This document shows positions 1-10,554 of a stretch of DNA of 64,000 bases, piece after piece (the first letter of the stretch is position 1; every line of letters begins with the position of its first letter). This DNA is from an uncultured Pelagibacteraceae bacterium (GTDB lineage: Bacteria; Pseudomonadota; Alphaproteobacteria; Pelagibacterales; Pelagibacteraceae). A model generated the notes under the pieces. The model was not told the origin of the DNA and did not search any database. It worked only from the letters and a program-made list of their open reading frames with translations. The translations under genes were made by a program, and so were the position numbers. The DNA is taken from assembly GCA_902613855.1 (NCBI GenBank), contig CACMIX010000004.1:62001-126000 (forward strand), read 5' to 3'.

Positions 1-1
1 C

Positions 2-661
2 GAGGATTTGAATATTAAAAAAAATGGTAATGGAAATGGATCAGATAAAAGAACCAAAGCTTTATCAAAAATGATATCATCAAACGAGATAGTAACATTA
101 ATTAATGCATTAGGCTTAGATCCAAAAGCACAAGAAATAGACTTAAAAGATTTAAGATATGGTAAAATAATAATTATGACAGATGCTGATGTTGATGGTT
201 CTCATATCAGAGCTTTGTTATTAACTTTTTTTAATAATGAACCATTTAATAAATTAATTGAAAATGGACATATATTTTTAGCTCAACCTCCACTATTTAA
301 AATTAATAAAGGAACCAAAGGCATTTACATAAAAGATGAAAAAGAGTTAGAAGAATATATTTTAAACAACAATAAAGAAGTTAAGAAAATAAAAAAAGGA
401 ACTAAAGAATTTGCTAAAGCTTTAGAAACAGAAAAGTCTAAAATGAATATTCAAAGATTCAAAGGTTTAGGAGAAATGAATCCTGAGGAACTGTGGAGTA
501 CTACGTTAGATCCAGAAACCAGAAATTTACTTCAAGTACAATATTCAAAAGATCTTAAAAAAGACCAAAATTTAATACATACGCTTATGGGTAATGATGT
601 TGCATTACGAAAAGATTTTATTGTTTCCAATGCAATTAATGTTCAGAACCTCGATATATAA
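2..661 (+). CDS. gyrB: DNA gyrase subunit B, C-terminal part (5' truncated by window)
   Basis: IIIMTDADVDGSHIRALLLTFF Toprim motif, QRFKGLGEMNPEELW, C-terminus LMGNDVALRKDFIVSNAINVQNLDI; frame open to window edge. Confidence 0.9.
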   Translation, partial: EDLNIKKNGNGNGSDKRTKALSKMISSNEIVTLINALGLDPKAQEIDLKDLRYGKIIIMTDADVDGSHIRALLLTFFNNEPFNKLIENGHIFLAQPPLFKINKGTKGIYIKDEKELEEYILNNNKEVKKIKKGTKEFAKALETEKSKMNIQRFKGLGEMNPEELWSTTLDPETRNLLQVQYSKDLKKDQNLIHTLMGNDVALRKDFIVSNAINVQNLDI

Positions 662-663
662 AA

Positions 664-1944
664 ATGAAGTTTTTTGAAACTTCAAAACAATACTCTTTTA
701 AAAAATCGACCTATATAACTTTAAGGTGGATTGGTATTATTGGGCAATTTGTAGCTGTAAACTTTGTTTATTTAATTTTAAATTTTAAATTTGATTTTAT
801 TTTATCAAACTTAATAATCATACTTGGGATTCTTAGTAATTTGTATTTAATTTATATTTACAAAAAAACTCAACTATCAGATAGATCTGCTTTTATTTTC
901 TTGTTAATCGATATAATTCAACTGAGTGCTTTACTGTATTTGACTGGAGGTATTGTAAATCCATTTGTTATATTTCTACTAATACCAAGTGTATTTTCCT
1001 CTTCAAACTTAAGTTTTAAAACTAATTCATTACTAGTTAGTTTGACTGCTGCCTCAGTTTTATTTTTGACTTTTTATTCTAAAGATTTGCCCTCACCTTT
1101 GAGTGATCATTTTCATGTAAGCCCTTATTATTATTTTTCTATACCAATTGCATTTCTGATTGCTTTGGTTTTTTTGAACTATTTTGCAATGACATTTGGT
1201 TCACAATCACGTTTGAGAAAAGATGCTTTGTCAAAAATGGAAGAAGTAATGGCAAAAGAACACGAATTATTATCTTTAGGCGGTCAAGCAGCAGCAGCAG
1301 CACATTCACTAGGAACTCCACTTTCAACAATTAAAATAATTATTCAAGATTTAACCAAACAATTAGAAAATAATAAAGAATTTGAGAAAGATCTAGAGTT
1401 ACTAAATAGTCAGGTAGAAAGGTGTAATGAAATTTTAAAAAGATTAAGCCTTAATCCAGTTGAAGAAGATGATTTTATAGATAAAGATATAACCATAAGA
1501 GAATATTTATCTGAGATTATTGTTTCATTCAAAGAAATAAGTAAAAAAAATTTTGTATTTAATTTTGATCAGGACTCTAACCCAAAAAAAATAAGTAAAT
1601 CTATAGAGATTGTATACGGATTGAGGAATTTTATAGGTAATGCCAACAAGTTCTCAAAAGAAAAAATTTTTATAAATTTGAAAAGTGATAGTGAAATGAC
1701 AGAAATTACAATAGAAGATGATGGAGATGGCTATCCTAGAGATATTCTATCGAAAATTGGTGAACCCTATTTAAAAGCCAGTAACCCTGAAGATAAATCA
1801 AAAACAGGTTTAGGACTTGGACTATTTATTGGAAAGACTTTACTAGAAAAAAACTTTGCTTCATTAAATTTCAGAAACTCTAAAACTAGAAGTGGAGCAG
1901 AGGTTTTAATTCATTGGCGGAACGCTGACTTGTTTAATATTTAA
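664..1944 (+). CDS. regB: RegB/PrrB-family redox sensor histidine kinase
   Basis: Six hydrophobic segments, GGIVNPF quinone-site heptapeptide, H-box [14 protein letters not shown], Cys at H+40, HATPase [14 protein letters not shown]. Confidence 0.85.
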   Translation: MKFFETSKQYSFKKSTYITLRWIGIIGQFVAVNFVYLILNFKFDFILSNLIIILGILSNLYLIYIYKKTQLSDRSAFIFLLIDIIQLSALLYLTGGIVNPFVIFLLIPSVFSSSNLSFKTNSLLVSLTAASVLFLTFYSKDLPSPLSDHFHVSPYYYFSIPIAFLIALVFLNYFAMTFGSQSRLRKDALSKMEEVMAKEHELLSLGGQAAAAAHSLGTPLSTIKIIIQDLTKQLENNKEFEKDLELLNSQVERCNEILKRLSLNPVEEDDFIDKDITIREYLSEIIVSFKEISKKNFVFNFDQDSNPKKISKSIEIVYGLRNFIGNANKFSKEKIFINLKSDSEMTEITIEDDGDGYPRDILSKIGEPYLKASNPEDKSKTGLGLGLFIGKTLLEKNFASLNFRNSKTRSGAEVLIHWRNADLFNI

Positions 1945-3737
1945 TGGTATTTTTTTTTTGTTTCAAAAAGAGAACTTAATTGGGAAATCATCACATCTCC
2001 TAACTCATTAACATCTGTAATCTTGATAGCTCTATCATAATATCTAGAAACATCATGACCAATCCCTATTGCAAGTACCTCAATATCAGACTTATTTTCA
2101 ATATATTTGACTATTTTTTTAAGATGTTTTTCAAGGAAATCACCAGAGTTTACAGAAAGAGTTGAGTCATCAACAGGAGCTCCATCAGAAATAATCATTA
2201 AAATTTTTCTCTCCTCTTTTCTCTTTTTAATTCTACTGTAAGCCCAAGATATTGCTTCCCCATCAATATTTTCTTTTAGCAGACCTTCTTTTAGCATAAG
2301 CCCCAAGTTATTTTTTGCTTGCCTCCAGTGAGTATCTGCACCTTTATAAATTATATGTCTTAAATCATTTAATCTTCCAGGAGTTTTTGGTTTTGAACTT
2401 TTAGCCCATAGTTCTCTTGACTGTCCACCTTTCCAGTTTTTTGTTGTAAAACCTAAAATTTCAACTTTAACAGAACATCTTTCTAAAGTTCTAGATAAAA
2501 TATCAGCACAAATCGCTGCTATGGTAATTGGTCTTCCTCTCATCGATCCTGAGTTATCTATTAACAGAGTGACAACAGTATCTTTGAAGTCTAAATCTTT
2601 TTCTTTTTTAAACGATAAGGAATTGTAAGGATCCATTATTATTCTTGGTAGTTTTGAACTATCAAGCAATCCTTCCTCTAAATCAAATTCCCATGCCCTA
2701 TTTTGTTTTGCAAGTAACTGTCTTTGAAGTTTATTTGCTAGTTTTGTAATGATATCTTGAAAACCTATTAATTGTTGGTCTAAACTTTTTCTTAGTTTAC
2801 TTGCTTCATCTGCATTTTCTAGGTTTTCTGCTTTTACAATTTCATCAAATTGGGTGGTAAAGATTTTATAATCAAGGTTTAGATTATCGATATTCTTTTT
2901 TAAAACCTGCTCTGTACTTTGTTCTTCCGACTCTATTTCCGATAGTTGTTCGTCTAAATTAAATTCATCTACATTATAATCTGCATCTAAAGTAGCTTGG
3001 GTTTCTTGATCATTATTTTCATCCTTGTCATCCTCATTGTCATTATTTTGATCATCATTTGAAGGATTATCTTGCCCTTGATCCTGATTCTCCTCGTTAG
3101 TTTGATCTTCTTCACTTTGAAAAATATCCATTTCCTCCAAAATTTTAGAAAAGCGAGAGCTATATGCATTCTGATCTTCAAGATTGTCTAATAAAAATTC
3201 TTTGTGTTTTTCTATAGATTTCTCAAAGTCTTTCTCCCAAAAATTAAGCATTTTTGAGGTTAATGGATTGAGTTTAACTTTATGAAAATTTTTTAGCATG
3301 TAAAGTTCAAATGCCTCAGAAGCAGTAACATCTTCTTTAGTTTTTAATTGATCTCTTCGCTTTTGATTAATTATTTGAGAATAATTTTCATGAAAATTTT
3401 TTTCGATACCTTTTAACATTTGACCACCTAACGCCTCATATCTTATTTTTTCTGCAATATTATAAAGGGATCTTGAGGAATTATTTCCTGGCAAATTTTT
3501 TTTATAAATAGCATCATTAGAAAACTTTTTCTTTAAAGCAGAAGAGTCTGTTTCTGCTCGTAGTCTAATTAAATCACTTGGACTATTTATGTTATCAATT
3601 TCTATAGAACTTGTATCTTTAGATTTATTTTTTTCAGATTCTTTTTTACTTAAATTAAAGTCATCAGATATAACTTTTGCAGTTGAAGTTAATGCAATCC
3701 TAAATTTTTCTTTTATATTGCTTACTCTAGAGCTCAT
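1941..3737 (-). CDS. cobT: CobT-like cobaltochelatase subunit (VWA/MIDAS protein)
   Basis: Acidic low-complexity linker, [13 protein letters not shown] motif, C-terminal VWA domain, adjacent to cobS. Confidence 0.88.
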   Translation of the reverse strand: MSSRVSNIKEKFRIALTSTAKVISDDFNLSKKESEKNKSKDTSSIEIDNINSPSDLIRLRAETDSSALKKKFSNDAIYKKNLPGNNSSRSLYNIAEKIRYEALGGQMLKGIEKNFHENYSQIINQKRRDQLKTKEDVTASEAFELYMLKNFHKVKLNPLTSKMLNFWEKDFEKSIEKHKEFLLDNLEDQNAYSSRFSKILEEMDIFQSEEDQTNEENQDQGQDNPSNDDQNNDNEDDKDENNDQETQATLDADYNVDEFNLDEQLSEIESEEQSTEQVLKKNIDNLNLDYKIFTTQFDEIVKAENLENADEASKLRKSLDQQLIGFQDIITKLANKLQRQLLAKQNRAWEFDLEEGLLDSSKLPRIIMDPYNSLSFKKEKDLDFKDTVVTLLIDNSGSMRGRPITIAAICADILSRTLERCSVKVEILGFTTKNWKGGQSRELWAKSSKPKTPGRLNDLRHIIYKGADTHWRQAKNNLGLMLKEGLLKENIDGEAISWAYSRIKKRKEERKILMIISDGAPVDDSTLSVNSGDFLEKHLKKIVKYIENKSDIEVLAIGIGHDVSRYYDRAIKITDVNELGDVMISQLSSLFETKKKYH

Positions 3738-4712
3738 TTAAATTTGAATATTTATCAATGACTCAGGCAATTCTTCGCCAAAACATCTTTGATAGTATTC
3801 TGCGATAGTATTTTTTTCTATATCATCACATTTATTTAGAAAGGTTACTCTAAAAGCGTAACCAATATCTTTAAAGATCTCTGAATTTTCTGCCCAGTGC
3901 ATAACAGTTCTCGGACTCATAACTGTTGAAATATCACCTGCGATAAATCCTTTACGTGTCAAAGAAGCTACTTTGATCATGTTGGAAACAATTTCTTTTC
4001 CTTTTGAATTATTCAAATTTTTGTTTTTAGCTAAAACAATATCCATTTCTTTATCAAGACTAAGATAATTTAGTGTCGTTACTATATTCCATCTATCCAT
4101 TTGACCTTGGTTTATTTGTTGAGTACCGTGGTAAAGACCACTGGTATCGCCTAAACCTACAGTATTTGAAGTTGCAAATAATCTAAAAAATTTATTTTGC
4201 TTTATTACTTTATTTTTATCCAACAACGTAAAATTACCTTCTGCCTCTAAAACTCGCTGAATCACAAACATAACATCAGGTCTTCCTGCATCATATTCAT
4301 CAAATACTAGGGCGACTGGATTTTGGATAGACCATGGTAAAATTCCTTCGTTAAATTGAGTGACTTGCTTACCTTCTTTTAAAACTATCGCATCTTTTCC
4401 TATTAAATCTATTCGGCTAACATGGCTATCTAGGTTTACTCGAATACACGGCCAATTTAGTCTAGCGGCTATTTGTTCTATATGAGTAGATTTTCCTGTA
4501 CCATGATATCCCTGAACCAAAACTCTTTTATTAAACGAAAATCCAGAAATTATTGCCAAGGTAGTATCTCTATCGAATTTATAACTTTTATCAATTTCAG
4601 GAACATAATCATTTTTTTTTGAAAATGCTTCTACTTCCATCTCTGAATCTATTCCAAACGTTTGTTTCAAGGAAACTTTGATATCAGGTTTTATGTCAAG
4701 ATTTGGTGTCAA
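3738..4712 (-). CDS. cobS: CobS-like cobaltochelatase subunit (MoxR-type AAA+ ATPase)
   Basis: Walker [22 protein letters not shown], Walker [24 protein letters not shown]. Confidence 0.92.
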   Translation of the reverse strand: MTPNLDIKPDIKVSLKQTFGIDSEMEVEAFSKKNDYVPEIDKSYKFDRDTTLAIISGFSFNKRVLVQGYHGTGKSTHIEQIAARLNWPCIRVNLDSHVSRIDLIGKDAIVLKEGKQVTQFNEGILPWSIQNPVALVFDEYDAGRPDVMFVIQRVLEAEGNFTLLDKNKVIKQNKFFRLFATSNTVGLGDTSGLYHGTQQINQGQMDRWNIVTTLNYLSLDKEMDIVLAKNKNLNNSKGKEIVSNMIKVASLTRKGFIAGDISTVMSPRTVMHWAENSEIFKDIGYAFRVTFLNKCDDIEKNTIAEYYQRCFGEELPESLINIQI

Positions 4713-5229
4713 TTTTATCTCTATATGTATTTTTTAGCTGAGTGTAAGCTAAAGTTATTAATTTAAGTTTTTCCTCGTATTTTTTATTTCCAGAATTCAT
4801 ATCAGGGTGGAATTTTTTCACAAGCACTTTGAATTTATCCTGAATTTTCTTCCACTTTAAGCCTACAGAAATACCAAGAATACCAAACGCTTTGATATCT
4901 TTGTGGTCAAATTTAAATTGACGCATATGATCATAATCACCATTAATTTTGTCTTTATCTAATTCATCTTTTAATGTTGTATTCCATAGAACTTTAAAAA
5001 AATTATCTGAAGAGCTAAAACTTTGAGTAGGCTTATGCCATATCATATCAGATTTCAAAAAATCCATTACTTGGTCATCATTCATTCCTGAAAAGTAATT
5101 CCAATTTTTATTAAATTCTTTTACATGCTTCAGACAGAGCATTCTAAATTTTTTACTATTATCTTTTTCAATTGGTGCTTTATATTCACCAATTTCATTA
5201 CAATTATTCCAGTCACAAATATTTTTCAT
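4696..5229 (-). CDS. J-domain (DnaJ-like) protein; start trimmed to MKNICDWN
   Basis: C-terminal J domain with HPD ([30 protein letters not shown]). Confidence 0.85.
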   Translation of the reverse strand: MKNICDWNNCNEIGEYKAPIEKDNSKKFRMLCLKHVKEFNKNWNYFSGMNDDQVMDFLKSDMIWHKPTQSFSSSDNFFKVLWNTTLKDELDKDKINGDYDHMRQFKFDHKDIKAFGILGISVGLKWKKIQDKFKVLVKKFHPDMNSGNKKYEEKLKLITLAYTQLKNTYRDKIDTKS

Positions 5230-5250
5230 GATATATAATAAATTATACTT
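5230..5250. promoter_or_regulatory. Divergent promoter region between J-protein and bolA genes
   Basis: Perfect TATAAT on + strand (5234-5239) and on - strand (5247-5242) within 21 bp between start codons. Confidence 0.5.
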
Positions 5251-5511
5251 ATGGATATAAATCACTTAATAGCAATTGTAAAAAAAAAATTACAAAATCA
5301 GATAAATATTGAAGACATTAAAATTGAGGACAAATCTTTTCTTCATAAAAATCATGCTGGCAATCAAGAAGGTAAATTTCATCTGAAAATAAGTTTAATC
5401 TCTAATGAACTCAAAATTATGAATAAGATAGAAAGTAACAAGAAAATTTATAAAATTCTAGAGAAGGAAATGAAAGAGTCTATTCACTCAATACAAATCC
5501 TAATTTCGTAA
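5251..5511 (+). CDS. bolA: BolA family protein
   Basis: 86 aa BolA-like fold sequence; synteny with J-protein and cobST. Confidence 0.8.
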   Translation: MDINHLIAIVKKKLQNQINIEDIKIEDKSFLHKNHAGNQEGKFHLKISLISNELKIMNKIESNKKIYKILEKEMKESIHSIQILIS

Positions 5512-6606
5512 AAAAATTTTTAAAAATAAACCTATTTTTTTTTTAGAATACTCTTTATTAATTATTGGGACCCCAATTTTTTTGAGTAAAACCAAATTAA
5601 TATTATTTGATCTATTTTTCTTATCTTTTGCCATAAAACTTAAAATTCTGTTTACATCTTTTGGACTAAAAAATTTTCTTACAGAAGATGGTAAATCAGA
5701 ATTATCGATATGATCTATGATGGAATAATACTCTCTTTTATTCATAAATTTTGTCTTAAGACTAAAATTTAGTGCAGTTTTCATTCCAAGTATTACAGCT
5801 TCTCCATGATTTAGCTTTTTGCTAAATCCTAATGTTGCTTCATAAGCATGCGCAAACGAATGACCAAAATTTAAAATTTTTCTTAAACCCTTTTCTTTTT
5901 CATCTTTTTGAACCACAGCTTTTTTAATTTTACAACTTTCATGAATAGCCTTTTCAATAAACGGAGAAGTAAGCTTTAAAATTTTGTTTTTATGAATGTT
6001 TAAAAAATTATAAAATTTTTTATTTCCAATAATTGAATGTTTTAAAATTTCTCCATATCCACAAACTATCTCTCTCTTAGGTAATGTTTTTAAAAATTCA
6101 GTATCAGAAATAACAAGATTGGGCTGGTAAAAACTCCCAACTAGATTTTTCCCATACTTAGTATTTACACCAGTCTTACCACCAATTGATGAATCAACTT
6201 GAGACAAAAGAGTAGTTGGTATGTTTATAAATTTAAGTCCCCTTTTGAAAAGACTTGCAGCAAAACCGCTTATATCTCCTGTAATTCCTCCTCCAATAGA
6301 TATCAAACAGTCATCTCTTGAAAAATTTTTATTTAGCAAAATTTCTAAAATCCTGTTTATACTATTCATATTCTTATTTAATTCATTAGCTTTAAAATAA
6401 TGAATATAACTCATTTTATTTTTTAAAGATTTTTTAATTATTGAAACAAATTTTTTAGGAACATTACTATCTACAACTAAAAGACATCTGTTAAATTTAA
6501 TTGAATTAGATTTTGTAATTTGAGAAATATTTGCAGATATTTTTTTTCCAATATAGATAGGATATTTCTGTGTCTTTGTTTCTATATTTAATTTAATTTG
6601 ACTCAT
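5500..6606 (-). CDS. aroB: 3-dehydroquinate synthase
   Basis: SIGGGITGDISGFAASLFKRGLKFINIPTTLLSQVDSSIGGKTGVN. Confidence 0.96.
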   Translation of the reverse strand: MSQIKLNIETKTQKYPIYIGKKISANISQITKSNSIKFNRCLLVVDSNVPKKFVSIIKKSLKNKMSYIHYFKANELNKNMNSINRILEILLNKNFSRDDCLISIGGGITGDISGFAASLFKRGLKFINIPTTLLSQVDSSIGGKTGVNTKYGKNLVGSFYQPNLVISDTEFLKTLPKREIVCGYGEILKHSIIGNKKFYNFLNIHKNKILKLTSPFIEKAIHESCKIKKAVVQKDEKEKGLRKILNFGHSFAHAYEATLGFSKKLNHGEAVILGMKTALNFSLKTKFMNKREYYSIIDHIDNSDLPSSVRKFFSPKDVNRILSFMAKDKKNRSNNINLVLLKKIGVPIINKEYSKKKIGLFLKIFLRN

Positions 6607-7102
6607 AAATTTTAATTATTTGATTAACTACTTCATTTTTAGTTAAGTTATCACATTTAATTTCAAATAAAGCTTTTGCATATACGTTAGAGCGTTTTTG
6701 AATTAAATCAATTATTTGATCATCAGATGAGTTTATCGCAAGGGGTCTTTTTTTACTATTTTTTATTCTACCTAATAAAATATTTTTATTCCAGTTTAGC
6801 CAAAATGATAAATGATTTTTTAAAACTTCTTTTCTAATATTTTCATTCATGAAAGCTCCACCACCAAGAGATATCACAGAGGAGTGTAGTTTTAAATTTT
6901 TTAGCGTTACTTTCTCTTCAACTTTTCTAAAAAAATCTTCACCCTTATCCTCAAACATTTTGCTTATTGTTGTACCTATTTTTTTTTCAATCTCATTATC
7001 TATATCTATAAAATTTAATTTTAGTTTTTTTGCGACCAGCATGCCTATAGAACTCTTTCCAGATCCCATCATTCCTAAAAACACAAGATTTTCTTTTGAT
7101 TT
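6593..7102 (-). CDS. aroK: Shikimate kinase; start trimmed to MKSKENLVF
   Basis: GMMGSGKSSIG P-loop, DIDNEIEKKIG, SLGGGAFMNE. Confidence 0.93.
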   Translation of the reverse strand, partial: KSKENLVFLGMMGSGKSSIGMLVAKKLKLNFIDIDNEIEKKIGTTISKMFEDKGEDFFRKVEEKVTLKNLKLHSSVISLGGGAFMNENIRKEVLKNHLSFWLNWNKNILLGRIKNSKKRPLAINSSDDQIIDLIQKRSNVYAKALFEIKCDNLTKNEVVNQIIKIYESN

Positions 7103-7162
7103 CATAAGTTTCTTTATTGAAAAAACACAAATATGTCTTAATTTGAAATTATTTAAAGTTAT

Positions 7163-7345
7163 ATGCAATTTACTAAAAACACAAGTTCAGGCAAAGCTAG
7201 TATTACAGGAATTGTAATTAAGTTAACACTTGGATTGGTTGTTGTTATAGGAATTGTATTTTTTATAAACTCATTAGATTTTCCTGCACCTAAAAAAGAA
7301 ATAGAAAAAATAATTCCAAATGAAAATTTTAAAATTGTTAAATAA
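7163..7345 (+). CDS. Small single-TM membrane protein
   Basis: 60 aa with one strong TM helix (GIVIKLTLGLVVVIGIVFFI); overlaps next ORF start. Confidence 0.6.
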   Translation: MQFTKNTSSGKASITGIVIKLTLGLVVVIGIVFFINSLDFPAPKKEIEKIIPNENFKIVK

Positions 7346-9083
7346 GAGATATTTTTCAATTTTAATATTTTATCTATTATCAGGGATAAATACGTTCGCA
7401 GAAGATAAACCAGTTGATATCTGGAATTTAGAAAAAAAAGAAACAGATATTGTTGTAGAATCCAATATCTCTGATCAAGACCAAAACAATAGCACTGGAA
7501 GCAGAATTTATGATATGCAATCAAACAAGAAAAACGATCCAATTAAACTAGACCAAGATGTTGCGTCGAAAGAAATTAAAATTGCAGGATTATATGATCC
7601 AGCCGAATATGGACTAAGTATAGATATGTGGTCAAATTCTGACGGGTCAAAGTTAAAAAGTCTTTTTGAAAACATAAACAAATATAATCTTTCACAAGAT
7701 GCTTCTGAAATAATGAATATTTCCATGTTAACTAATGCTTACTATCCAAATCAAAATATAACTGAGAAAGAGTTTTTGAAATTTAAATCTGATTGGTTAA
7801 TTAAAAACTCTAATTTAGAGCTAATTGAAGAATACTTGATAAAAAATCAGTCCATCAACCTTCATCCTGAGCTAACTCGATTTTTAGTAGACTCTTATTT
7901 ATCTGACTCAAACATAAAAAAATCATGTGAAATTTTTTCCAATTTTACCATACCAATCGAGGATAACTATTTGTCTAAGTTCAATTTATATTGTTTAATT
8001 AATTATGGTAAAAATGAAGAGGCTCAATTAATTTTAGATTTAAAAAAAGAACTTGGTTTTCAAGATGATTACTATGAAAATAAAATAAGTTATTTATTTG
8101 GATATGTGGAGGAAGCAAATAAAGCAATTTCTGAAAACTCTATTTTAGATTTTCACTTAGCACATAGAACTGACCCTGAATTTTCTTTTGAGCCAAATGT
8201 AGATACTCCAAAATTTATTTGGCAATATTTATCTTCATCCAATCTTCTTTATAATATTCAAGATATAGAAATTACAGATATAGATAAAATTTCTACGATT
8301 GAAAAAGCAGTTCATGATAAAAATTATTCAGAAAAAGATTTATTTGAATTTTATAAGAAGTTTCAATTTAATATTAGTCAATTCTTAAACGCACAGGAAG
8401 CTTATAAATCCTTGCCACCTATAGAAGGGAGAGCGCTCTTATACCAACGAACACTTTTAACTGAGGAGCCAAATTTAAAATTAGAGTTGATGAAAACTTT
8501 AAAAGATGTCTTTAATAAGGATGAAATCGGCAATGCTTTTGATGAAGAATTAAAACGTTTTTTAAATCAAATTTCAGAAGATGATGTGCCTTCAAATTAT
8601 ACAACTTTTTATAATAGCTATTCTAAAATAGAGAAAGTGAGAGATAAAAAAATAAAATTTAACAATAAAGTTTTGCATCAATCTAAATTAGTGAATTATT
8701 TTAATGGGGACTACGCTAAATCCCAGATCGAACAAGATTTAGAAAAATTTTTAAAGAAAATCAAAAAAGATAAAAAATATTTATTATCCAAAAAAGATAT
8801 TATTTTTTTAGAAGCATTAAAATCTGATGGAATTCAAATTTCAAAAAAATACGATAGCTTATATGAGATTAACCAGTCAGAAATGCCTGCAGATATTCAG
8901 TTCATGATTGAAAACAATGAAATTGGCGCTGCATTGCTAAGAGTAATTGAAGTAATTGGTCCAGAAAAAATTGAAAATCTAGATGAAGATACGGTTTATT
9001 TTATCATCAATACACTCAATCAGATAAATGTTGATTTGATTAGAAATAAACTTTTGTTAAAAGTTCTACCTTTAAAAGTATAA
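7320..9083 (+). CDS. Hypothetical exported protein
   Basis: 587 aa ORF with N-terminal signal-like segment KRYFSILIFYLLSGINTFAE. Confidence 0.75.
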   Translation: MKILKLLNKRYFSILIFYLLSGINTFAEDKPVDIWNLEKKETDIVVESNISDQDQNNSTGSRIYDMQSNKKNDPIKLDQDVASKEIKIAGLYDPAEYGLSIDMWSNSDGSKLKSLFENINKYNLSQDASEIMNISMLTNAYYPNQNITEKEFLKFKSDWLIKNSNLELIEEYLIKNQSINLHPELTRFLVDSYLSDSNIKKSCEIFSNFTIPIEDNYLSKFNLYCLINYGKNEEAQLILDLKKELGFQDDYYENKISYLFGYVEEANKAISENSILDFHLAHRTDPEFSFEPNVDTPKFIWQYLSSSNLLYNIQDIEITDIDKISTIEKAVHDKNYSEKDLFEFYKKFQFNISQFLNAQEAYKSLPPIEGRALLYQRTLLTEEPNLKLELMKTLKDVFNKDEIGNAFDEELKRFLNQISEDDVPSNYTTFYNSYSKIEKVRDKKIKFNNKVLHQSKLVNYFNGDYAKSQIEQDLEKFLKKIKKDKKYLLSKKDIIFLEALKSDGIQISKKYDSLYEINQSEMPADIQFMIENNEIGAALLRVIEVIGPEKIENLDEDTVYFIINTLNQINVDLIRNKLLLKVLPLKV

Positions 9084-9108
9084 AATTTATAATAAAATAA
9101 ATTTAAAC

Positions 9109-9627
9109 ATGGCTATAAGAACTATAATTACAGAACCCAATAAACTTCTGAGACAAGTTTCAAAATCAGTAAGTAAAGTTGGAAAAGAAGAGCAGAAACT
9201 AATGACGGATATGTTAGAGACCATGTATGCTGCCAACGGAATTGGTCTAGCTGCAATACAAGTTGGAATACCAAAAAGGATTATAGTCATGGATATTTGC
9301 AAAGAAGAAAATAAAAAAGAGCCAAGATATTTTGTAAATCCTATAATTAAAAATAAAGATCCTTTAAAAGCAACTTATGAAGAAGGATGCCTTTCTGTTC
9401 CTAACCAATTTGCAGATATAGATAGACCAAGTAAATGTGAAGTAGAGTATTTAGATTATAATGGACAAAAACAATTGCTAAAGGCTGAAGGTCTACTAGC
9501 TACTTGTATTCAACATGAAATGGATCACCTAGAGGGCATATTATTTATCGATTATCTCTCAAAATTAAAAAGATCGATGATAATTAAAAAATTATCAAAA
9601 TTAAAATCAAGTACAGCCGAAATTTAA
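9109..9627 (+). CDS. def: Peptide deformylase
   Basis: GIGLAAIQVG, EEGCLSVP, QHEMDHLEGILF motifs. Confidence 0.97.
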   Translation: MAIRTIITEPNKLLRQVSKSVSKVGKEEQKLMTDMLETMYAANGIGLAAIQVGIPKRIIVMDICKEENKKEPRYFVNPIIKNKDPLKATYEEGCLSVPNQFADIDRPSKCEVEYLDYNGQKQLLKAEGLLATCIQHEMDHLEGILFIDYLSKLKRSMIIKKLSKLKSSTAEI

Positions 9628-9630
9628 TTC

Positions 9631-10554
9631 ATGGCTAAGAAATTAATTTTTATGGGCACACCCATGTTCGCTGTACCAATTTTAAAATCTCTTTATCAAA
9701 ATGGATATCCTGTGACGTGTGTTTATACTCAACCGCCACAAAAATCACATCGTGGACAAAAAATTAACAAATCTCCTGTTCAAGGAATTTCTGAAACATT
9801 GAATTTAGATTACAGGGCACCATCAACTTTAAAAGAAAATAAAGAAGAATACAAATTTTTTAAATCAGTAGATGCAGATCTAGCAATTGTTGTAGCCTAT
9901 GGACAAATTATACCTAAAGAATTTTTAAGTTTAACAAAAAAAGGATTTATAAACATACACGCATCTATTCTACCTAAATGGAGAGGAGCGGCACCTATTC
10001 AAAGAGCCATAATGAATTTAGATAAAGAAACTGGGGTCAGTATTATGAAAATACAGGAAAAATTAGACACTGGTCCTATTTGCAATACCTATAAAATAAA
10101 TATGGAGAATAATTTTAACTCTGCTGAAATTACTGAAAAGTTATCTTTTATTGCTGCAGAAAAAATTTTAGATAATATTGATGACATACTTGAAGATAAA
10201 GCAACTTTTGAGGATCAAGATCATTCTAAGGCAACTTATGCTCCAAAGATTCAAAAGACAGAGGGTTTAATTGATTGGACTAGTGATGCAGAAAATATTA
10301 TAGGAAAAATAAATGGTTTGTATCCAGTACCAGGAGCCTTTTTTATATCAGTTGGTGAGAGATATAAAATTTTAAAAGCAGAAATCAGCAATGGTATTGG
10401 AAATCCTGGAGAAGTTCTTAATGACTATTTAGAGATTGCTTGTGGAGACAAAAAATCAATTAAGGTAATGGAGATTCAAAGACAAGGAAAAAGACCCCAA
10501 AATATTGGTGAATTTATGCTAGGCTCGCGAATTAGAAAAGGTCATAAGATTTAG
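9631..10554 (+). CDS. fmt: Methionyl-tRNA formyltransferase
   Basis: MGTPMFAVPIL, NIHASILPKWRGAAPIQRAI. Confidence 0.97.
   Translation: MAKKLIFMGTPMFAVPILKSLYQNGYPVTCVYTQPPQKSHRGQKINKSPVQGISETLNLDYRAPSTLKENKEEYKFFKSVDADLAIVVAYGQIIPKEFLSLTKKGFINIHASILPKWRGAAPIQRAIMNLDKETGVSIMKIQEKLDTGPICNTYKINMENNFNSAEITEKLSFIAAEKILDNIDDILEDKATFEDQDHSKATYAPKIQKTEGLIDWTSDAENIIGKINGLYPVPGAFFISVGERYKILKAEISNGIGNPGEVLNDYLEIACGDKKSIKVMEIQRQGKRPQNIGEFMLGSRIRKGHKI

Noticed and set aside
1139-1330. 63-aa antisense ORF in regB
   Set aside because: Antisense to a well-supported histidine kinase; chance frame.
3000-3120. Repeat-like tract in cobT considered as tandem repeat
   Set aside because: Codes the D/E/N/Q-rich linker typical of CobT; no exact repeat unit.
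2987-3181. 64-aa minus-strand ORF inside cobT
   Set aside because: Alternate-frame reading of the acidic low-complexity linker of CobT; no independent support.
6849-7217. 122-aa plus-strand ORF antisense to aroK
   Set aside because: Overlaps conserved shikimate kinase motifs on the other strand; composition typical of a mirror frame.
7159-7542. 127-aa minus-strand ORF
   Set aside because: Antisense to the small TM protein and the exported-protein gene; no recognisable features.
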